This document shows positions 1 to 7,839 of a stretch of 64,000 bases of DNA, piece by piece (within the stretch, counting starts at the first letter, position 1; the number at the start of each line of letters is the position of its first letter). A program made the translations under genes and the position numbers. The stretch is from Bacillota bacterium (GTDB lineage: Bacteria > Bacillota_I > Bacilli_A > RF39 > UBA660): assembly GCA_015059495.1 (NCBI GenBank), contig SVAI01000001.1, positions 248,001 through 312,000 on the forward strand, in the 5' to 3' direction. The notes under the pieces are model-generated. The model saw only the letters and a list, made by a program, of their open reading frames with translations. It was not told the origin of the DNA and ran no database searches.

Positions 1-560
1 GACCAAAAGGAGGAGCACAGGAAAGTGGTATTCCAAGTATAGGGGCAGAAAAAATAGAAAAATTTGGAATATATGATTACTCATCTGAAAAGTATATATC
101 TGAAGATTACTATGAAAAATTAAAAAATGGAAAAATAAATAGTGGAGATGTACTTTTATATAAGGATGGAGCATATACTGGAAAAGTTTCTATGAGTTTA
201 GATGGATTCCCACATAATAAAGCAGCAGTTAATGAACATGTATTTATATTAAATACTGAGAATAACTGGGCACAAAATTATTTATATTTTGTTTTGTATA
301 ACAAAGATAATAAAGAGATGCTTCATAGATTAGCAAGTTCAAAGGCTGCTCAACCAGGATTGAATCAAGTAGAATTAAAAAGTATTGAAATTAATATATG
401 TGATAAAGATGATATTTTAAAATTTGAAAATAGTGTTAAACCAATTATGGAAAAGATTGCTCTTAATTCATTAGAAAATAAAAGACTAGCTGAATTAAGA
501 GATACTCTATTACCAAAGTTAATGAATGGTGAAATAGAGTTAGATAATATAGAGATTTAA
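1..560 (+). CDS. hsdS: Type I restriction specificity subunit HsdS (5' truncated by window edge)
   Basis: The reading frame is open from base 3 to the stop at 558-560, so the N-terminal part lies outside the window. HsdS reads the DNA target for a type I methylase/restriction complex through two target-recognition domains separated by helical spacers. Visible landmarks are ESGIPSIGAEKI and GDVLLYKDGAYTGK, typical of the second target-recognition domain, then a helical C-terminus ending in a LPKLMNGEIE-type motif common to the family. An internal ATG at 192 is not the start because homologous sequence continues upstream. hsdR follows after one inserted gene; hsdM is presumably upstream, outside the window. 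Confidence 0.9.
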   Translation, partial: PKGGAQESGIPSIGAEKIEKFGIYDYSSEKYISEDYYEKLKNGKINSGDVLLYKDGAYTGKVSMSLDGFPHNKAAVNEHVFILNTENNWAQNYLYFVLYNKDNKEMLHRLASSKAAQPGLNQVELKSIEINICDKDDILKFENSVKPIMEKIALNSLENKRLAELRDTLLPKLMNGEIELDNIEI

Positions 561-592
561 TCATACAAATTGTGATTTAGAAAAGGAGTATT

Positions 593-1342
593 ATGTTCGG
601 AGATTTATTACAATACGATTTTATAAACAAAAGTATTACCAAGAATGATATTGAATCAGTTAAAAGGATAGTAAATGCCGAGAGTATGAAATTAACATAT
701 TTTCAAGATTTACATAAGAATGAATCAAAGTTTACGATTAAGGAACAATTTGAAAATGAAAGATTTTATTGTCTTAGTTTAAATAGAAGTATCAATGACT
801 TACAAATATCATTTTTGAATGTATACTATTATAGAAATATGAATAAGTCTACCGATGGTAAGTATAAGTTATATAGACTTAAAGATGCTGTATGCTATGA
901 AGAATTGTACTTTTATTACTTCTTTATTACAATTGATAGCATATTTAAGATTATAGATAAGACAGCTATTTTACTAAATGATAGTTTAAGTTTAGGGCTT
1001 AATAAACAAGATAATAATTTGAATATGGCAGTTATTAAAGCAATGGCAACTATTCAAGATGAGAATACAGCGGAGATTAACAGTTATTTAAAATTCATGT
1101 CAAATTATAAGAAATTACAAATGCATCTTATGAAAGAAAAATATAGAAACAAGAATACCCATGATTTTACAAGTGAAATACCAAAATACAGAATTAAAGA
1201 TAATCAAATATTTTTTGATAAAAGTTTAAAGATAGATGATACATATAATGATTTACTAGATTTATTTAAGGAGTTAAGGAAGTATCTTAAATTAGTAGAT
1301 GAAGTAGTATTATATAGTATTAAAATGCAAGGAAGTGTTTAG
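593..1342 (+). CDS. HEPN-motif protein inserted between hsdS and hsdR
   Basis: This 249-residue, mostly helical protein has no signal peptide or membrane segment. Near the C-terminus it carries R185-N-K-N-T-H190, an exact R-x4-H motif, the catalytic signature of HEPN ribonucleases, placed in a helix as in Cthe_2314-type and other HEPN families. The start has a GGAG site just upstream (AAAAGGAGTATT before the ATG at 593). It abuts hsdR, whose ribosome binding site lies inside the last codons of this gene, so the two are probably co-translated. Its place in a restriction operon suggests an RNA-cleaving defence accessory comparable in position to PrrC or RloC, but with a different fold. Function is inferred; the motif and context are seen directly. 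Confidence 0.6.
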   Translation: MFGDLLQYDFINKSITKNDIESVKRIVNAESMKLTYFQDLHKNESKFTIKEQFENERFYCLSLNRSINDLQISFLNVYYYRNMNKSTDGKYKLYRLKDAVCYEELYFYYFFITIDSIFKIIDKTAILLNDSLSLGLNKQDNNLNMAVIKAMATIQDENTAEINSYLKFMSNYKKLQMHLMKEKYRNKNTHDFTSEIPKYRIKDNQIFFDKSLKIDDTYNDLLDLFKELRKYLKLVDEVVLYSIKMQGSV

Positions 1343-1343
1343 T

Positions 1344-4300
1344 ATGTTTAATGAAGAACAATTAGAAGATGCAACATTAGATATATTTGAAAGTTTAGGT
1401 TATGAAAGATTAAATGGTTATGATTTAGATAGAGATTATCATAGTGTTTTTATGGAGGATTGTTTATTTGATGACCTATGTAGAATTAATAAAGATTTTA
1501 CTGATATTCAAATACAAGATGCTATAAAGACAATCAAAACTCTTTCTCATGGTAATCCAGTAGAAGATAATAAAATCTTTACTAGATATCTAATTGAGGG
1601 TGTACCAGTACAAGTTAAAACTAGTACAGGCTATCAATACAAGAATGTTAAACTAATTGACTTTGATCATATTAATAATAATCATTTCCAAGCTATTCAA
1701 CAATTTACAATTATAGAATTTGATACTAAAAGACCAGATATTATTATCTTTATAAATGGTATTCCTTTAGTGGTAGTTGAACTTAAAACAGCTACTAATG
1801 AAGATGTTAAATTAGAAGATGCTTATACTCAATTAACTGGTTATAGAAATGTTTATATTCCGTCATTATTCAAGTATAATCAATTCTTAGTAATAAGTGA
1901 TGGTGTTACTGCAAAAGCAGGAACTATAACAAGTCCTTATTCAAGATTTAGTGATTGGAAGAAAGTAGAAGATACAGATGAAGTATATGAAAACATGCCA
2001 ACTCATGAAACTTTATTTAATGGTATGTTTAGAAAAGATAGATTACTAGATATTATTCAAAATTTTATTCTATTTAGTGATGACAAGAAAATACTTGCTC
2101 AATATCATCAATACTTTGGAGTTAAAAAAGCAATAGTATCTACTGTTACAAAAGGTGTTAAAACTGGTAAAGCAGGTATAGTATGGCATACTCAAGGTTC
2201 AGGTAAATCTTTTAGTATGGTATTCTATTCTGGCAATATGATTAAGATGTTAAATAATCCTACAATTGTAGTCGTAACAGATAGAAATGATTTAGATAAT
2301 CAATTATATGAAACATTCGTTAAGTGTGATTATTATTTAAAACAAAAACCTAAAAGAGCAGAGTCTAGACATGATTTAGATGAAATGTTAAAAGATAGAG
2401 TTGCTGGAGGTATATTCTTTACAACATTACAAAAGTTTGAAGAAGAAACAGGATTATTTACTGATAGAGATGATATTTTAGTATTAGTAGATGAAGCTCA
2501 TAGAAGTCATTATGGTTTAGAAGCTTCTATGAAAATAGATTACAATACTAATGAAGCTAAAGAAAAGTACGGTACAGCTAAATACCTACATAATGCTTTA
2601 CCTAATGCTATTTATATTGGATTTACAGGAACTCCGGTAGAAACTAAAGATAAATCAACATCATCTATATTTGGCGATGTAATAGATACATATGATATGA
2701 CTCAAGCAATTATGGATGGTTCTACTGTTCCAATTATGTATGAATCAAGAATGGCAAGAGTAGGATTAAATCAAAAATTATTAGATGAAATAGATAACTA
2801 TTATAAGTTTATTGAGGAAACTGGAGCAGCAGATGATTTTGCTATTAATAAATCTAAACAAATGATGGCGAAGATATCACAAGTAATCGAAGACCCAGAT
2901 AGATTAGAACTTATAGTTAAAGATATTATTAACCATTTTGAAGATAGAAAAGATATGGAAGCAGACCATGCTATGGTGGTAGCTTATTCAAGAAAAGCAG
3001 CATATACAATGTATCAAAAATTCCTAGAGTTAAGACCTGAGTATAAAGATGTAGTTAATATGATTATTACTCCATCTAATAAAGATTCAGAAGAAATGCA
3101 AAAAGCTATAGGAACTAAGAATGATAAGAAAGAATTAGAAATTAGATTTAAGAATGAAGCAAATGACCCTAATGAAAAGTTTAAGATTGCTATAGTAGTA
3201 GATATGTGGCTTACTGGATTTGATGTTCCTAGACTTGGTGTTATGTATATAGATAAACCAATGAAAGCTCATAACTTAATGCAAGCTATCGCTAGAGTAA
3301 ATAGAGTTTATAAATCTAAACCAGCTGGTTTAATTGTAGACTACATAGGATTAAAAGCTTGGTTGTTAGATGCATTAAAAACTTATACATCTAGAGACCA
3401 AAGACAAATAGTAGACAACGAAGAATTAGTAAATGCATTAAAAGATAAGATTGAAGTAATAGATGGAATATTAAATGGATTTGATTATTCTAATTTCAAT
3501 GAATTAGATAATACAGGTAAGTATAATCTTATTAAAGATGGTGCTAACCTAGTATTAGGTTCAGAGGATAAGAAAAAGAGATTCATGAAGCATAGTTTAG
3601 ATGCTAAGAATTTATATACATTATGTAATGGTATTCTAGAAGATGAATATAAGGATAAAGTTCTATATATCATATCAGTTAGGTCATTTATATCCAAGAT
3701 TACTAATGATAATAAATTAGATGTATCAGAGATTAACAGAACAGTAGGTATCATGCTTGAAGAATCAATTAAAGAAGATGAATTAATTAATTTAGGAGAA
3801 TTATCAAGAGGAAAGAGTTTAGAATTATTAAGTGATAGTATGATGACTAAATTAAGAAGTCTTAAAGATAAGAATGTTGCTGCTGAAATACTATCTAGAG
3901 CTATTAGAACTACAATTAATGATATAGGAAAGATAAACTTAACATTACAAGAAAAGTTCTCAACTAAGTTTAATAAGATTGTAGATGCATATAATGAAAG
4001 AACAGATTTAGCAGATATTGAAAAAATTATAGAAGAAATGATAAACTTAAAGAAAGAGATAGAAGAAGAATTAGAAAAAGGAAATGAATACGATCTATCT
4101 CCAGAAGAAAAAGCATTCTTTGATGCATTAGGTGCTGATTCAGAGATTAAAGAACTAATGCAAGATGAAACTTTAGTACAAATAGCTAAAGAACTTGTAG
4201 AGATAATTAACGAGAACTTAACTTTAGATGCATTCAAAAGAGAAGATGCTAGAGCAAGAATCAGAGTTAATATAAGAAGATTACTTATTAAATATAACTA

Positions 4301-4373
4301 TCCTCCAGTTAAAAGAGAGGGTGCTGTAGAACAAGTAATTAGACAAGCTGAATTAAAATATAGTGAATTTTAG
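1344..4373 (+). CDS. hsdR: Type I restriction enzyme subunit HsdR
   Basis: HsdR is the ATP-dependent translocase and endonuclease of type I restriction complexes. An N-terminal PD-(D/E)xK-like nuclease is seen in RPDIIIFINGIPLVVVELK. Helicase motifs follow: Walker A as HTQGSGKS, the DEAH-type box as LVDEAHRSH, GFTGTPVE, and motifs V/VI as TGFDVPRLG and QAIARVNRV. A long helical C-terminal tail probably binds the methylase. I chose ATG 1344 (1009 residues) over the in-frame GTG at 1335, because AAGGAAG at 1328-1334 is nine bases from the ATG but directly abuts the GTG. All motifs look intact, so the enzyme is probably functional. Confidence 0.95.
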   Translation: MFNEEQLEDATLDIFESLGYERLNGYDLDRDYHSVFMEDCLFDDLCRINKDFTDIQIQDAIKTIKTLSHGNPVEDNKIFTRYLIEGVPVQVKTSTGYQYKNVKLIDFDHINNNHFQAIQQFTIIEFDTKRPDIIIFINGIPLVVVELKTATNEDVKLEDAYTQLTGYRNVYIPSLFKYNQFLVISDGVTAKAGTITSPYSRFSDWKKVEDTDEVYENMPTHETLFNGMFRKDRLLDIIQNFILFSDDKKILAQYHQYFGVKKAIVSTVTKGVKTGKAGIVWHTQGSGKSFSMVFYSGNMIKMLNNPTIVVVTDRNDLDNQLYETFVKCDYYLKQKPKRAESRHDLDEMLKDRVAGGIFFTTLQKFEEETGLFTDRDDILVLVDEAHRSHYGLEASMKIDYNTNEAKEKYGTAKYLHNALPNAIYIGFTGTPVETKDKSTSSIFGDVIDTYDMTQAIMDGSTVPIMYESRMARVGLNQKLLDEIDNYYKFIEETGAADDFAINKSKQMMAKISQVIEDPDRLELIVKDIINHFEDRKDMEADHAMVVAYSRKAAYTMYQKFLELRPEYKDVVNMIITPSNKDSEEMQKAIGTKNDKKELEIRFKNEANDPNEKFKIAIVVDMWLTGFDVPRLGVMYIDKPMKAHNLMQAIARVNRVYKSKPAGLIVDYIGLKAWLLDALKTYTSRDQRQIVDNEELVNALKDKIEVIDGILNGFDYSNFNELDNTGKYNLIKDGANLVLGSEDKKKRFMKHSLDAKNLYTLCNGILEDEYKDKVLYIISVRSFISKITNDNKLDVSEINRTVGIMLEESIKEDELINLGELSRGKSLELLSDSMMTKLRSLKDKNVAAEILSRAIRTTINDIGKINLTLQEKFSTKFNKIVDAYNERTDLADIEKIIEEMINLKKEIEEELEKGNEYDLSPEEKAFFDALGADSEIKELMQDETLVQIAKELVEIINENLTLDAFKREDARARIRVNIRRLLIKYNYPPVKREGAVEQVIRQAELKYSEF

Positions 4374-4382
4374 GAGGTTGTT

Positions 4383-5702
4383 ATGTTAGAAGAAGAAACA
4401 ATAGTTAATGAAACAAAGAGAGTATTTACAGATAAAAAAGACTTTCCTTTATCATTAATAAAGGACATGTTTGATGAGGGAGATATCATTCCTCAACCAG
4501 ATTATCAAAGAGATTATGTTATGGATGTTAAAACAGCATCTAAACTTATTGAGTCTGTCCTAATGAATATTCCAATTCCTACAGTGTATTTATGCGAGGA
4601 AGTAGATGGAACATTTAGTATTATTGATGGACAACAAAGAATGACATCTTTTGTTAAATACTTAAAGAATGAGTATGCTTTAAAGGGTTTAGAGGAATTA
4701 AGTGAACTTAATGGTAAAACATTTGCAGAACTAGATAAGTCTCTACAAAGAACTTTAAAAGCATGTACATTGAACTCAATAATTCTAACTAAAGAATCTC
4801 AAGAATTAAAATATGAAATATTTGCTAGATTAAATCAAGGCGCTATCAGATTAAAACCCCAAGAGTTAAGAAATTGTATTTACAGAGGTAGTTTAAATGA
4901 TTTGATTGAAAGTATTGCAAAAGAGAATAAACATCTTAAAGAATTATTCCTAGAAGATAATAAGAGAAAGAATTATCAAGAATACATATTAAGATTCTTT
5001 GCATTGAAAAACTTTACTGAGTATAGTTCATCTATGACTAAAACAATGAATAACTTTATGAGTAAACATCAAAATGCAGATGAACAAGAACTAAAAGAAT
5101 TAAAAGATTTATTTAATAGTACTATAGATATAATTAAACAAGTATTTGGATCAACTGCATTCTGTGCTTATGATAGACAAAAAGGTCAATTCATGAATAA
5201 GTTTAGTGGCTCAGTATATGATTCAATTATTATAGCTTGTTCTATGTTTGATAACCATGACCTAATGGTTCATGCTGATGAGATTAGATCTCAAGTAAAT
5301 GAAATAAAGAAGAACAATGCTACATATCAAGATTATACTTATGCGGCTACTGGTTCTAAGAATCGTGTAGTGGGCAGAATTATGATGATTTATAACATAA
5401 TTGCTCAAATTGTAGGCAAAGCAGCTGATGGAGGTGTAGCTAGAGCATTCTCTAATGAAGTAAAAGAACAATTATGGCATGATGGTTATATTTGCCCTTA
5501 TTGTAATCAAACTATATTAAGTATAGAAGATGCAGAAGTAGACCATATCTTAGCATTCTCTAATGGTGGAGAAACAGATATTAATAATGCTCAATTATTA
5601 CATAGACATTGTAATAGAGAAAAGAACGCAAATAACTTTGAGGAAACATCTATTAACGAAGTAGAATTAGATAATGATTTTGATGATGAAGAAAGTGAAT
5701 AA
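4383..5702 (+). CDS. DUF262 / HNH nuclease protein (GmrSD-like)
   Basis: The N-terminal half is a DUF262 (ParB/sulfiredoxin-like) domain: DYQRDYV near residue 40 and the diagnostic DGQQR box at about 82-86, followed by ARLNQGAIRLKPQELRN-type sequence. The C-terminus is an HNH endonuclease with CPYC near residue 371, VDHILAFSNGG near 386 and HCNREK near 408. In GmrSD, BrxU and SspE, DUF262 hydrolyses nucleotides to license a nuclease against modified DNA; those usually carry a DUF1524 HNH, whereas this one has a classical CxxC-HNH. AGGAGG at 4372-4377 overlaps the hsdR end, so it is cotranscribed with the restriction genes. An antiphage role is inferred. Confidence 0.85.
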   Translation: MLEEETIVNETKRVFTDKKDFPLSLIKDMFDEGDIIPQPDYQRDYVMDVKTASKLIESVLMNIPIPTVYLCEEVDGTFSIIDGQQRMTSFVKYLKNEYALKGLEELSELNGKTFAELDKSLQRTLKACTLNSIILTKESQELKYEIFARLNQGAIRLKPQELRNCIYRGSLNDLIESIAKENKHLKELFLEDNKRKNYQEYILRFFALKNFTEYSSSMTKTMNNFMSKHQNADEQELKELKDLFNSTIDIIKQVFGSTAFCAYDRQKGQFMNKFSGSVYDSIIIACSMFDNHDLMVHADEIRSQVNEIKKNNATYQDYTYAATGSKNRVVGRIMMIYNIIAQIVGKAADGGVARAFSNEVKEQLWHDGYICPYCNQTILSIEDAEVDHILAFSNGGETDINNAQLLHRHCNREKNANNFEETSINEVELDNDFDDEESE

Positions 5703-5722
5703 AAAGAAATTTCACTTTTTTT
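5692..5722 (+). terminator. Intrinsic terminator after the restriction operon
   Basis: Stem AAAGTGAA (5692-5699) pairs with TTCACTTT (5711-5718) and is followed by a T-run. The left arm overlaps the stop region of the DUF262 gene. Confidence 0.8.
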
Positions 5723-5732
5723 GTTTTAGGAG

Positions 5733-5761
5733 TTGCATTAAAAATTTACATGTGTTTATAT
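5733..5761 (+). promoter_or_regulatory. Sigma-A-type promoter for the structured RNA region
   Basis: TTGCAT (5733-5738), a 17-base spacer and TTATAT (5756-5761) form a good vegetative promoter directly after the terminator. There is no plausible start codon for 270 bases downstream, so it most likely drives a non-coding or long leader RNA. Confidence 0.6.
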
Positions 5762-5767
5762 AGTATT

Positions 5768-5875
5768 AAGTAAGAAACTCTGTATATAAGATATAGAGTG
5801 GACAGACTATGGTAACCCATAGCGATACTACGAGATTTGAAACGACCTCGGGAAAAAAGTTTCAGAACCTTTATA
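5768..5875 (+). ncRNA. Candidate structured RNA with hairpins and an H-type pseudoknot
   Basis: Downstream of the promoter lie a hairpin at 5777-5799 (ACTCT-g-TATAT against ATATAGAGT), a second at 5807-5822 (CTATGG against CCATAG), then two interleaved stems. CGAG (5831-5834) pairs with CTCG (5847-5850), while TTTGAAAC (5836-5843) pairs with GTTTCAGA (5859-5866, including one G-U). Crossing stems with an A-rich loop are the geometry of an H-type pseudoknot. It matches no riboswitch or ribozyme consensus I recognise. It could be a leader of the gene at 6039, a trans-acting RNA, or an RNA antitoxin-like element; there is no clear terminator. Pairing is seen; function is unknown. Confidence 0.4.
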
Positions 5876-6038
5876 AACATTAATATCAATATTAACACCT
5901 ACATAATTTTATATTATTAAAGAATTAAATTACATATTAAAATTATTAATTAAATTATTAGAATGTTAAAACTAATAAGCTATATAGGGGTAAGGCCAAT
6001 CCCTATATAGTGCTATCTAACATCCTATTTTGAAATGA
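5876..6038 (+). other. Gap with a conserved-looking stem just before the next gene
   Basis: This gene-free, AT-rich stretch holds a perfect 10-bp stem, CTATATAGGG (5980-5989) against CCCTATATAG (6001-6010). It sits inside a second pairing, ATGTTA against TAACAT (6017-6022). The loop contains GTAAGGCCAAT. There is no T-tract, so it is not a standard terminator. It ends about 16-28 bases before the start of the next gene and could control its translation or be a protein-binding site. Confidence 0.4.
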
Positions 6039-6404
6039 GTGATAGATATGTATAAAGATAATAAAAACCAAATTAAATATACAAAGCTTAAAGCAAATAG
6101 AACAAAACTTAAAACTGATATATTGGTTGAAGAAGATGGATTTAATCAACCAAAAGTACAGGTTTATACAATAAGTAATGGAATAGTTTCTATATCAGTT
6201 TCTGATAATCCAATTCCTTTGGATTCAATAGGTGGTTTCAAACAAGAAGATATAGATATAATAAATGATTCTATTTGTTATGTTAAAAGAAATAAAGACA
6301 TCTTGCTACAGTTTTATAAGAATAAAATAGATGTAGATGATTTCTTAGATATGCTGTCAGAAAGAGGAGATTATAAAAGAAATAAAATTTCCAATCATGA
6401 TTAG
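6039..6404 (+). CDS. Hypothetical protein of the mobile element
   Basis: This is a 121-residue soluble protein I do not recognise. The N-terminal half looks beta-rich (VQVYTISNGIVSISVSD); the C-terminal half is helical and charged (VKRNKDILLQFYKNKID...DFLDMLSERGDY). Two starts are possible, GTG 6039 and ATG 6048; neither has a strong ribosome binding site, which fits the idea that the upstream stem-loop matters for expression. It overlaps or touches the next small gene and is likely cotranscribed with it. Confidence 0.6.
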   Translation: MIDMYKDNKNQIKYTKLKANRTKLKTDILVEEDGFNQPKVQVYTISNGIVSISVSDNPIPLDSIGGFKQEDIDIINDSICYVKRNKDILLQFYKNKIDVDDFLDMLSERGDYKRNKISNHD

Positions 6405-6417
6405 GAAGGAGATAGCG

Positions 6418-6744
6418 ATGCAACCTCTAATATATTTAAAGAATACCAAAACTGGTCAAACCCTAAGTATCTACGAAGATGGTAGGGTTTATGGTAAAGA
6501 ATATGGAAATCTATTAGGAACATTAAATGAAGAGTCTTTAACTAATGTTCTTAACCTAATTAAAGAAAACTTATATATGTTTAAAACCCTAACTATTTAT
6601 AACGAGGGGCTTAATCCCATCGTAATGCATGTTAGGGATGATAGTAGAAAACATAGAAATATTGAGGTTATTGGTTGGAGCCAAATACCTCAGCTTCTTA
6701 CATACATACATATTACAGAAAGTTTGGCTGATGTAACCATTTAG
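6418..6744 (+). CDS. Hypothetical protein of the mobile element
   Basis: A 108-residue protein without recognised domain, signal peptide or membrane segment. It has a beta-hairpin-like start (LIYLKNTKTGQTLSIYEDGRVYGK) followed by helices. I chose ATG 6418 because AGGAAGGAG at 6403-6411 is six bases upstream; the in-frame ATG at 6397 lies before that site and would overlap the previous gene. Probably a small accessory protein of the element; no function can be assigned. Confidence 0.6.
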   Translation: MQPLIYLKNTKTGQTLSIYEDGRVYGKEYGNLLGTLNEESLTNVLNLIKENLYMFKTLTIYNEGLNPIVMHVRDDSRKHRNIEVIGWSQIPQLLTYIHITESLADVTI

Positions 6745-6824
6745 GTCTTGCGTAATCAACCCAAAAATGGTTTATTATTATTAGTTCAACTTTTTTCAAA
6801 AACAAAAAAGAAAACATTATATAA

Positions 6825-6848
6825 GTAATATAGACTAGTCTAAATTAC
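6825..6848 (+). promoter_or_regulatory. 24-bp near-perfect palindrome (operator or recombination site candidate)
   Basis: The core TAGACTAGTCTA (6831-6842) is a perfect palindrome. It is flanked by GTAATA and AATTAC, extending the symmetry to 24 bases with a single mismatched pair. There is no loop, so it is better suited to binding a dimeric protein than to forming an RNA hairpin. Confidence 0.45.
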
Positions 6849-6927
6849 AAAGACAATAAAGTACTGTAAAGTACATAGTCAATAGTTATTAAGATTAGTA
6901 TTAGTTTAATGCATATTACCTCTTATT

Positions 6928-6951
6928 AAGACCATGAAGATGGTCTTTTTT
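6928..6951 (+). terminator. Intrinsic terminator
   Basis: AAGACCAT (6928-6935), loop GAAG, ATGGTCTT (6940-6947), then a T-run. Confidence 0.85.
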
Positions 6952-7047
6952 GTGATTAAATTTATTAATTTGTTAATAATTGTTATTAGGTCTGGACTAA
7001 TATTTACATTGTGGTTAGATGTATATTAAAGGAGGTGTACGAAGAAA

Positions 7048-7497
7048 ATGAACCATACAATGAAGTGGGTTTATGATGATGGAGGGGCTAGTAATTATTA
7101 CAAAGGTCCAGCTTATGATTGTGTTACTAGAGCAATAGCAATAGCTACAGGTAGAGATTACAAAGAAGTCTTAGATATAGTTAATGATTATGTAAGAAAA
7201 GAACCATTAGATGAAAGATATGTTAGAAATGCCCGCAATGGAGTTAAGAAAGAAATAACAGATAAGTTATTAAAAGACCTGGGCTTCAAGTGGGTTCCAA
7301 CAATGAAGTTTGGTCAGGGGTGCAAGGTACACTTGCGTGATGATGAACTACCAAGTGGAACAATTATAGTTAAATTAAGTAAGCATATATGTTGTATCAA
7401 AGACAAAATAATACATGATACCTTTAACCCGACAAGAGATACTGGTCAAGGGTCAAAAAGGTGCGTATATGGTTATTGGATTATTAAAGAAAGTTAG
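7048..7497 (+). CDS. Papain-fold-like cysteine protein of phage/plasmid type
   Basis: This 149-residue cytosolic protein has the layout of small papain-like proteins often found on phages and plasmids. A YDC motif puts Cys25 at the start of a helix (DCVTRAIAIATG), and a C-terminal beta region holds His113 (SKHICCI) and an acidic/amide partner at Asp124 or Asn127 (HDTFNP). The GTIIVKLSKH...IIHDTFNP pattern is characteristic of that group. Whether it is an active peptidase is unknown. The start is supported by AAAGGAGG. The ssb gene follows after 12 bases, so both are probably transcribed together. Confidence 0.6.
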   Translation: MNHTMKWVYDDGGASNYYKGPAYDCVTRAIAIATGRDYKEVLDIVNDYVRKEPLDERYVRNARNGVKKEITDKLLKDLGFKWVPTMKFGQGCKVHLRDDELPSGTIIVKLSKHICCIKDKIIHDTFNPTRDTGQGSKRCVYGYWIIKES

Positions 7498-7509
7498 GAG
7501 GTATATAAT

Positions 7510-7839
7510 TTGACAAACCAATGTATATTAATAGGTCGTTTAGTTTCTGACCCAGAAATAAGAGAAACTGAAAATGAAAAGAAGTTAACAACTATAACAA
7601 TAGCTGTTCAAAGAAGTTATAAGAATGTTGATGGTGAATACGATGTAGATTTCATCGATATCGTTTTATGGAATGATTTAGCAAGTAATACTTGCGAATA
7701 TTCTCGTAAAGGTGATATGGTTGGAATTAAGGGTAGAATTCAAGTAAGTAATTATGAAGCGGAAGATGGAACTAAAAGAAAAGTTACAGAAGTAATCGCA
7801 GAGAGAGTTACATTTTTATCAAGTAGAAAAGAGGATTAA
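7510..7839 (+). CDS. ssb: Single-stranded DNA-binding protein, short form
   Basis: An OB-fold SSB covers residues 1-105: TNQCILIGRLVSDPEIRET at the start and DFIDIVLWNDLASNT and GDMVGIKGRIQVSNYE in the core. It coats single-stranded DNA during replication or transfer. The protein stops at 109 residues without the glycine/glutamine linker and acidic DDDIPF-type tip by which chromosomal SSBs recruit partners, so it is an element-borne variant. Start is TTG 7510 with AGGAGG at 7496-7501 overlapping the upstream stop. The next gene starts directly after its stop codon. Confidence 0.9.
   Translation: MTNQCILIGRLVSDPEIRETENEKKLTTITIAVQRSYKNVDGEYDVDFIDIVLWNDLASNTCEYSRKGDMVGIKGRIQVSNYEAEDGTKRKVTEVIAERVTFLSSRKED

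Larger units (their letters stand above)
6745..7047 (+). other. Gene-free gap with palindrome and terminator
   Basis: No credible gene is present in these 303 bases. They contain a 24-base near-perfect palindrome (6825-6848), a small hairpin GTACT-GTAA-AGTAC near 6860-6875, and an intrinsic terminator at 6928-6951. The rest is AT-rich sequence leading to the strong AAAGGAGG site of the next gene. Confidence 0.5.

Noticed and set aside
3485..4237. Long minus-strand reading frame opposite hsdR
   Set aside because: Shadow frame. Its Ser/Leu/Ile-rich composition comes from the reverse complement of the helical hsdR end, and hsdR is clearly the real gene.
5777..5870. Possible group I intron core or known riboswitch (AAGATATAG resembles an intron S element)
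   Set aside because: The matching R element and P3-P7 pairings are missing, and no aptamer consensus I know fits; kept only as an unclassified structured RNA.
6850..6900. Direct repeats around GTACTGTAAAGTAC as a possible CRISPR or iteron array
   Set aside because: Only one short hairpin is present; there are no regularly spaced repeats.
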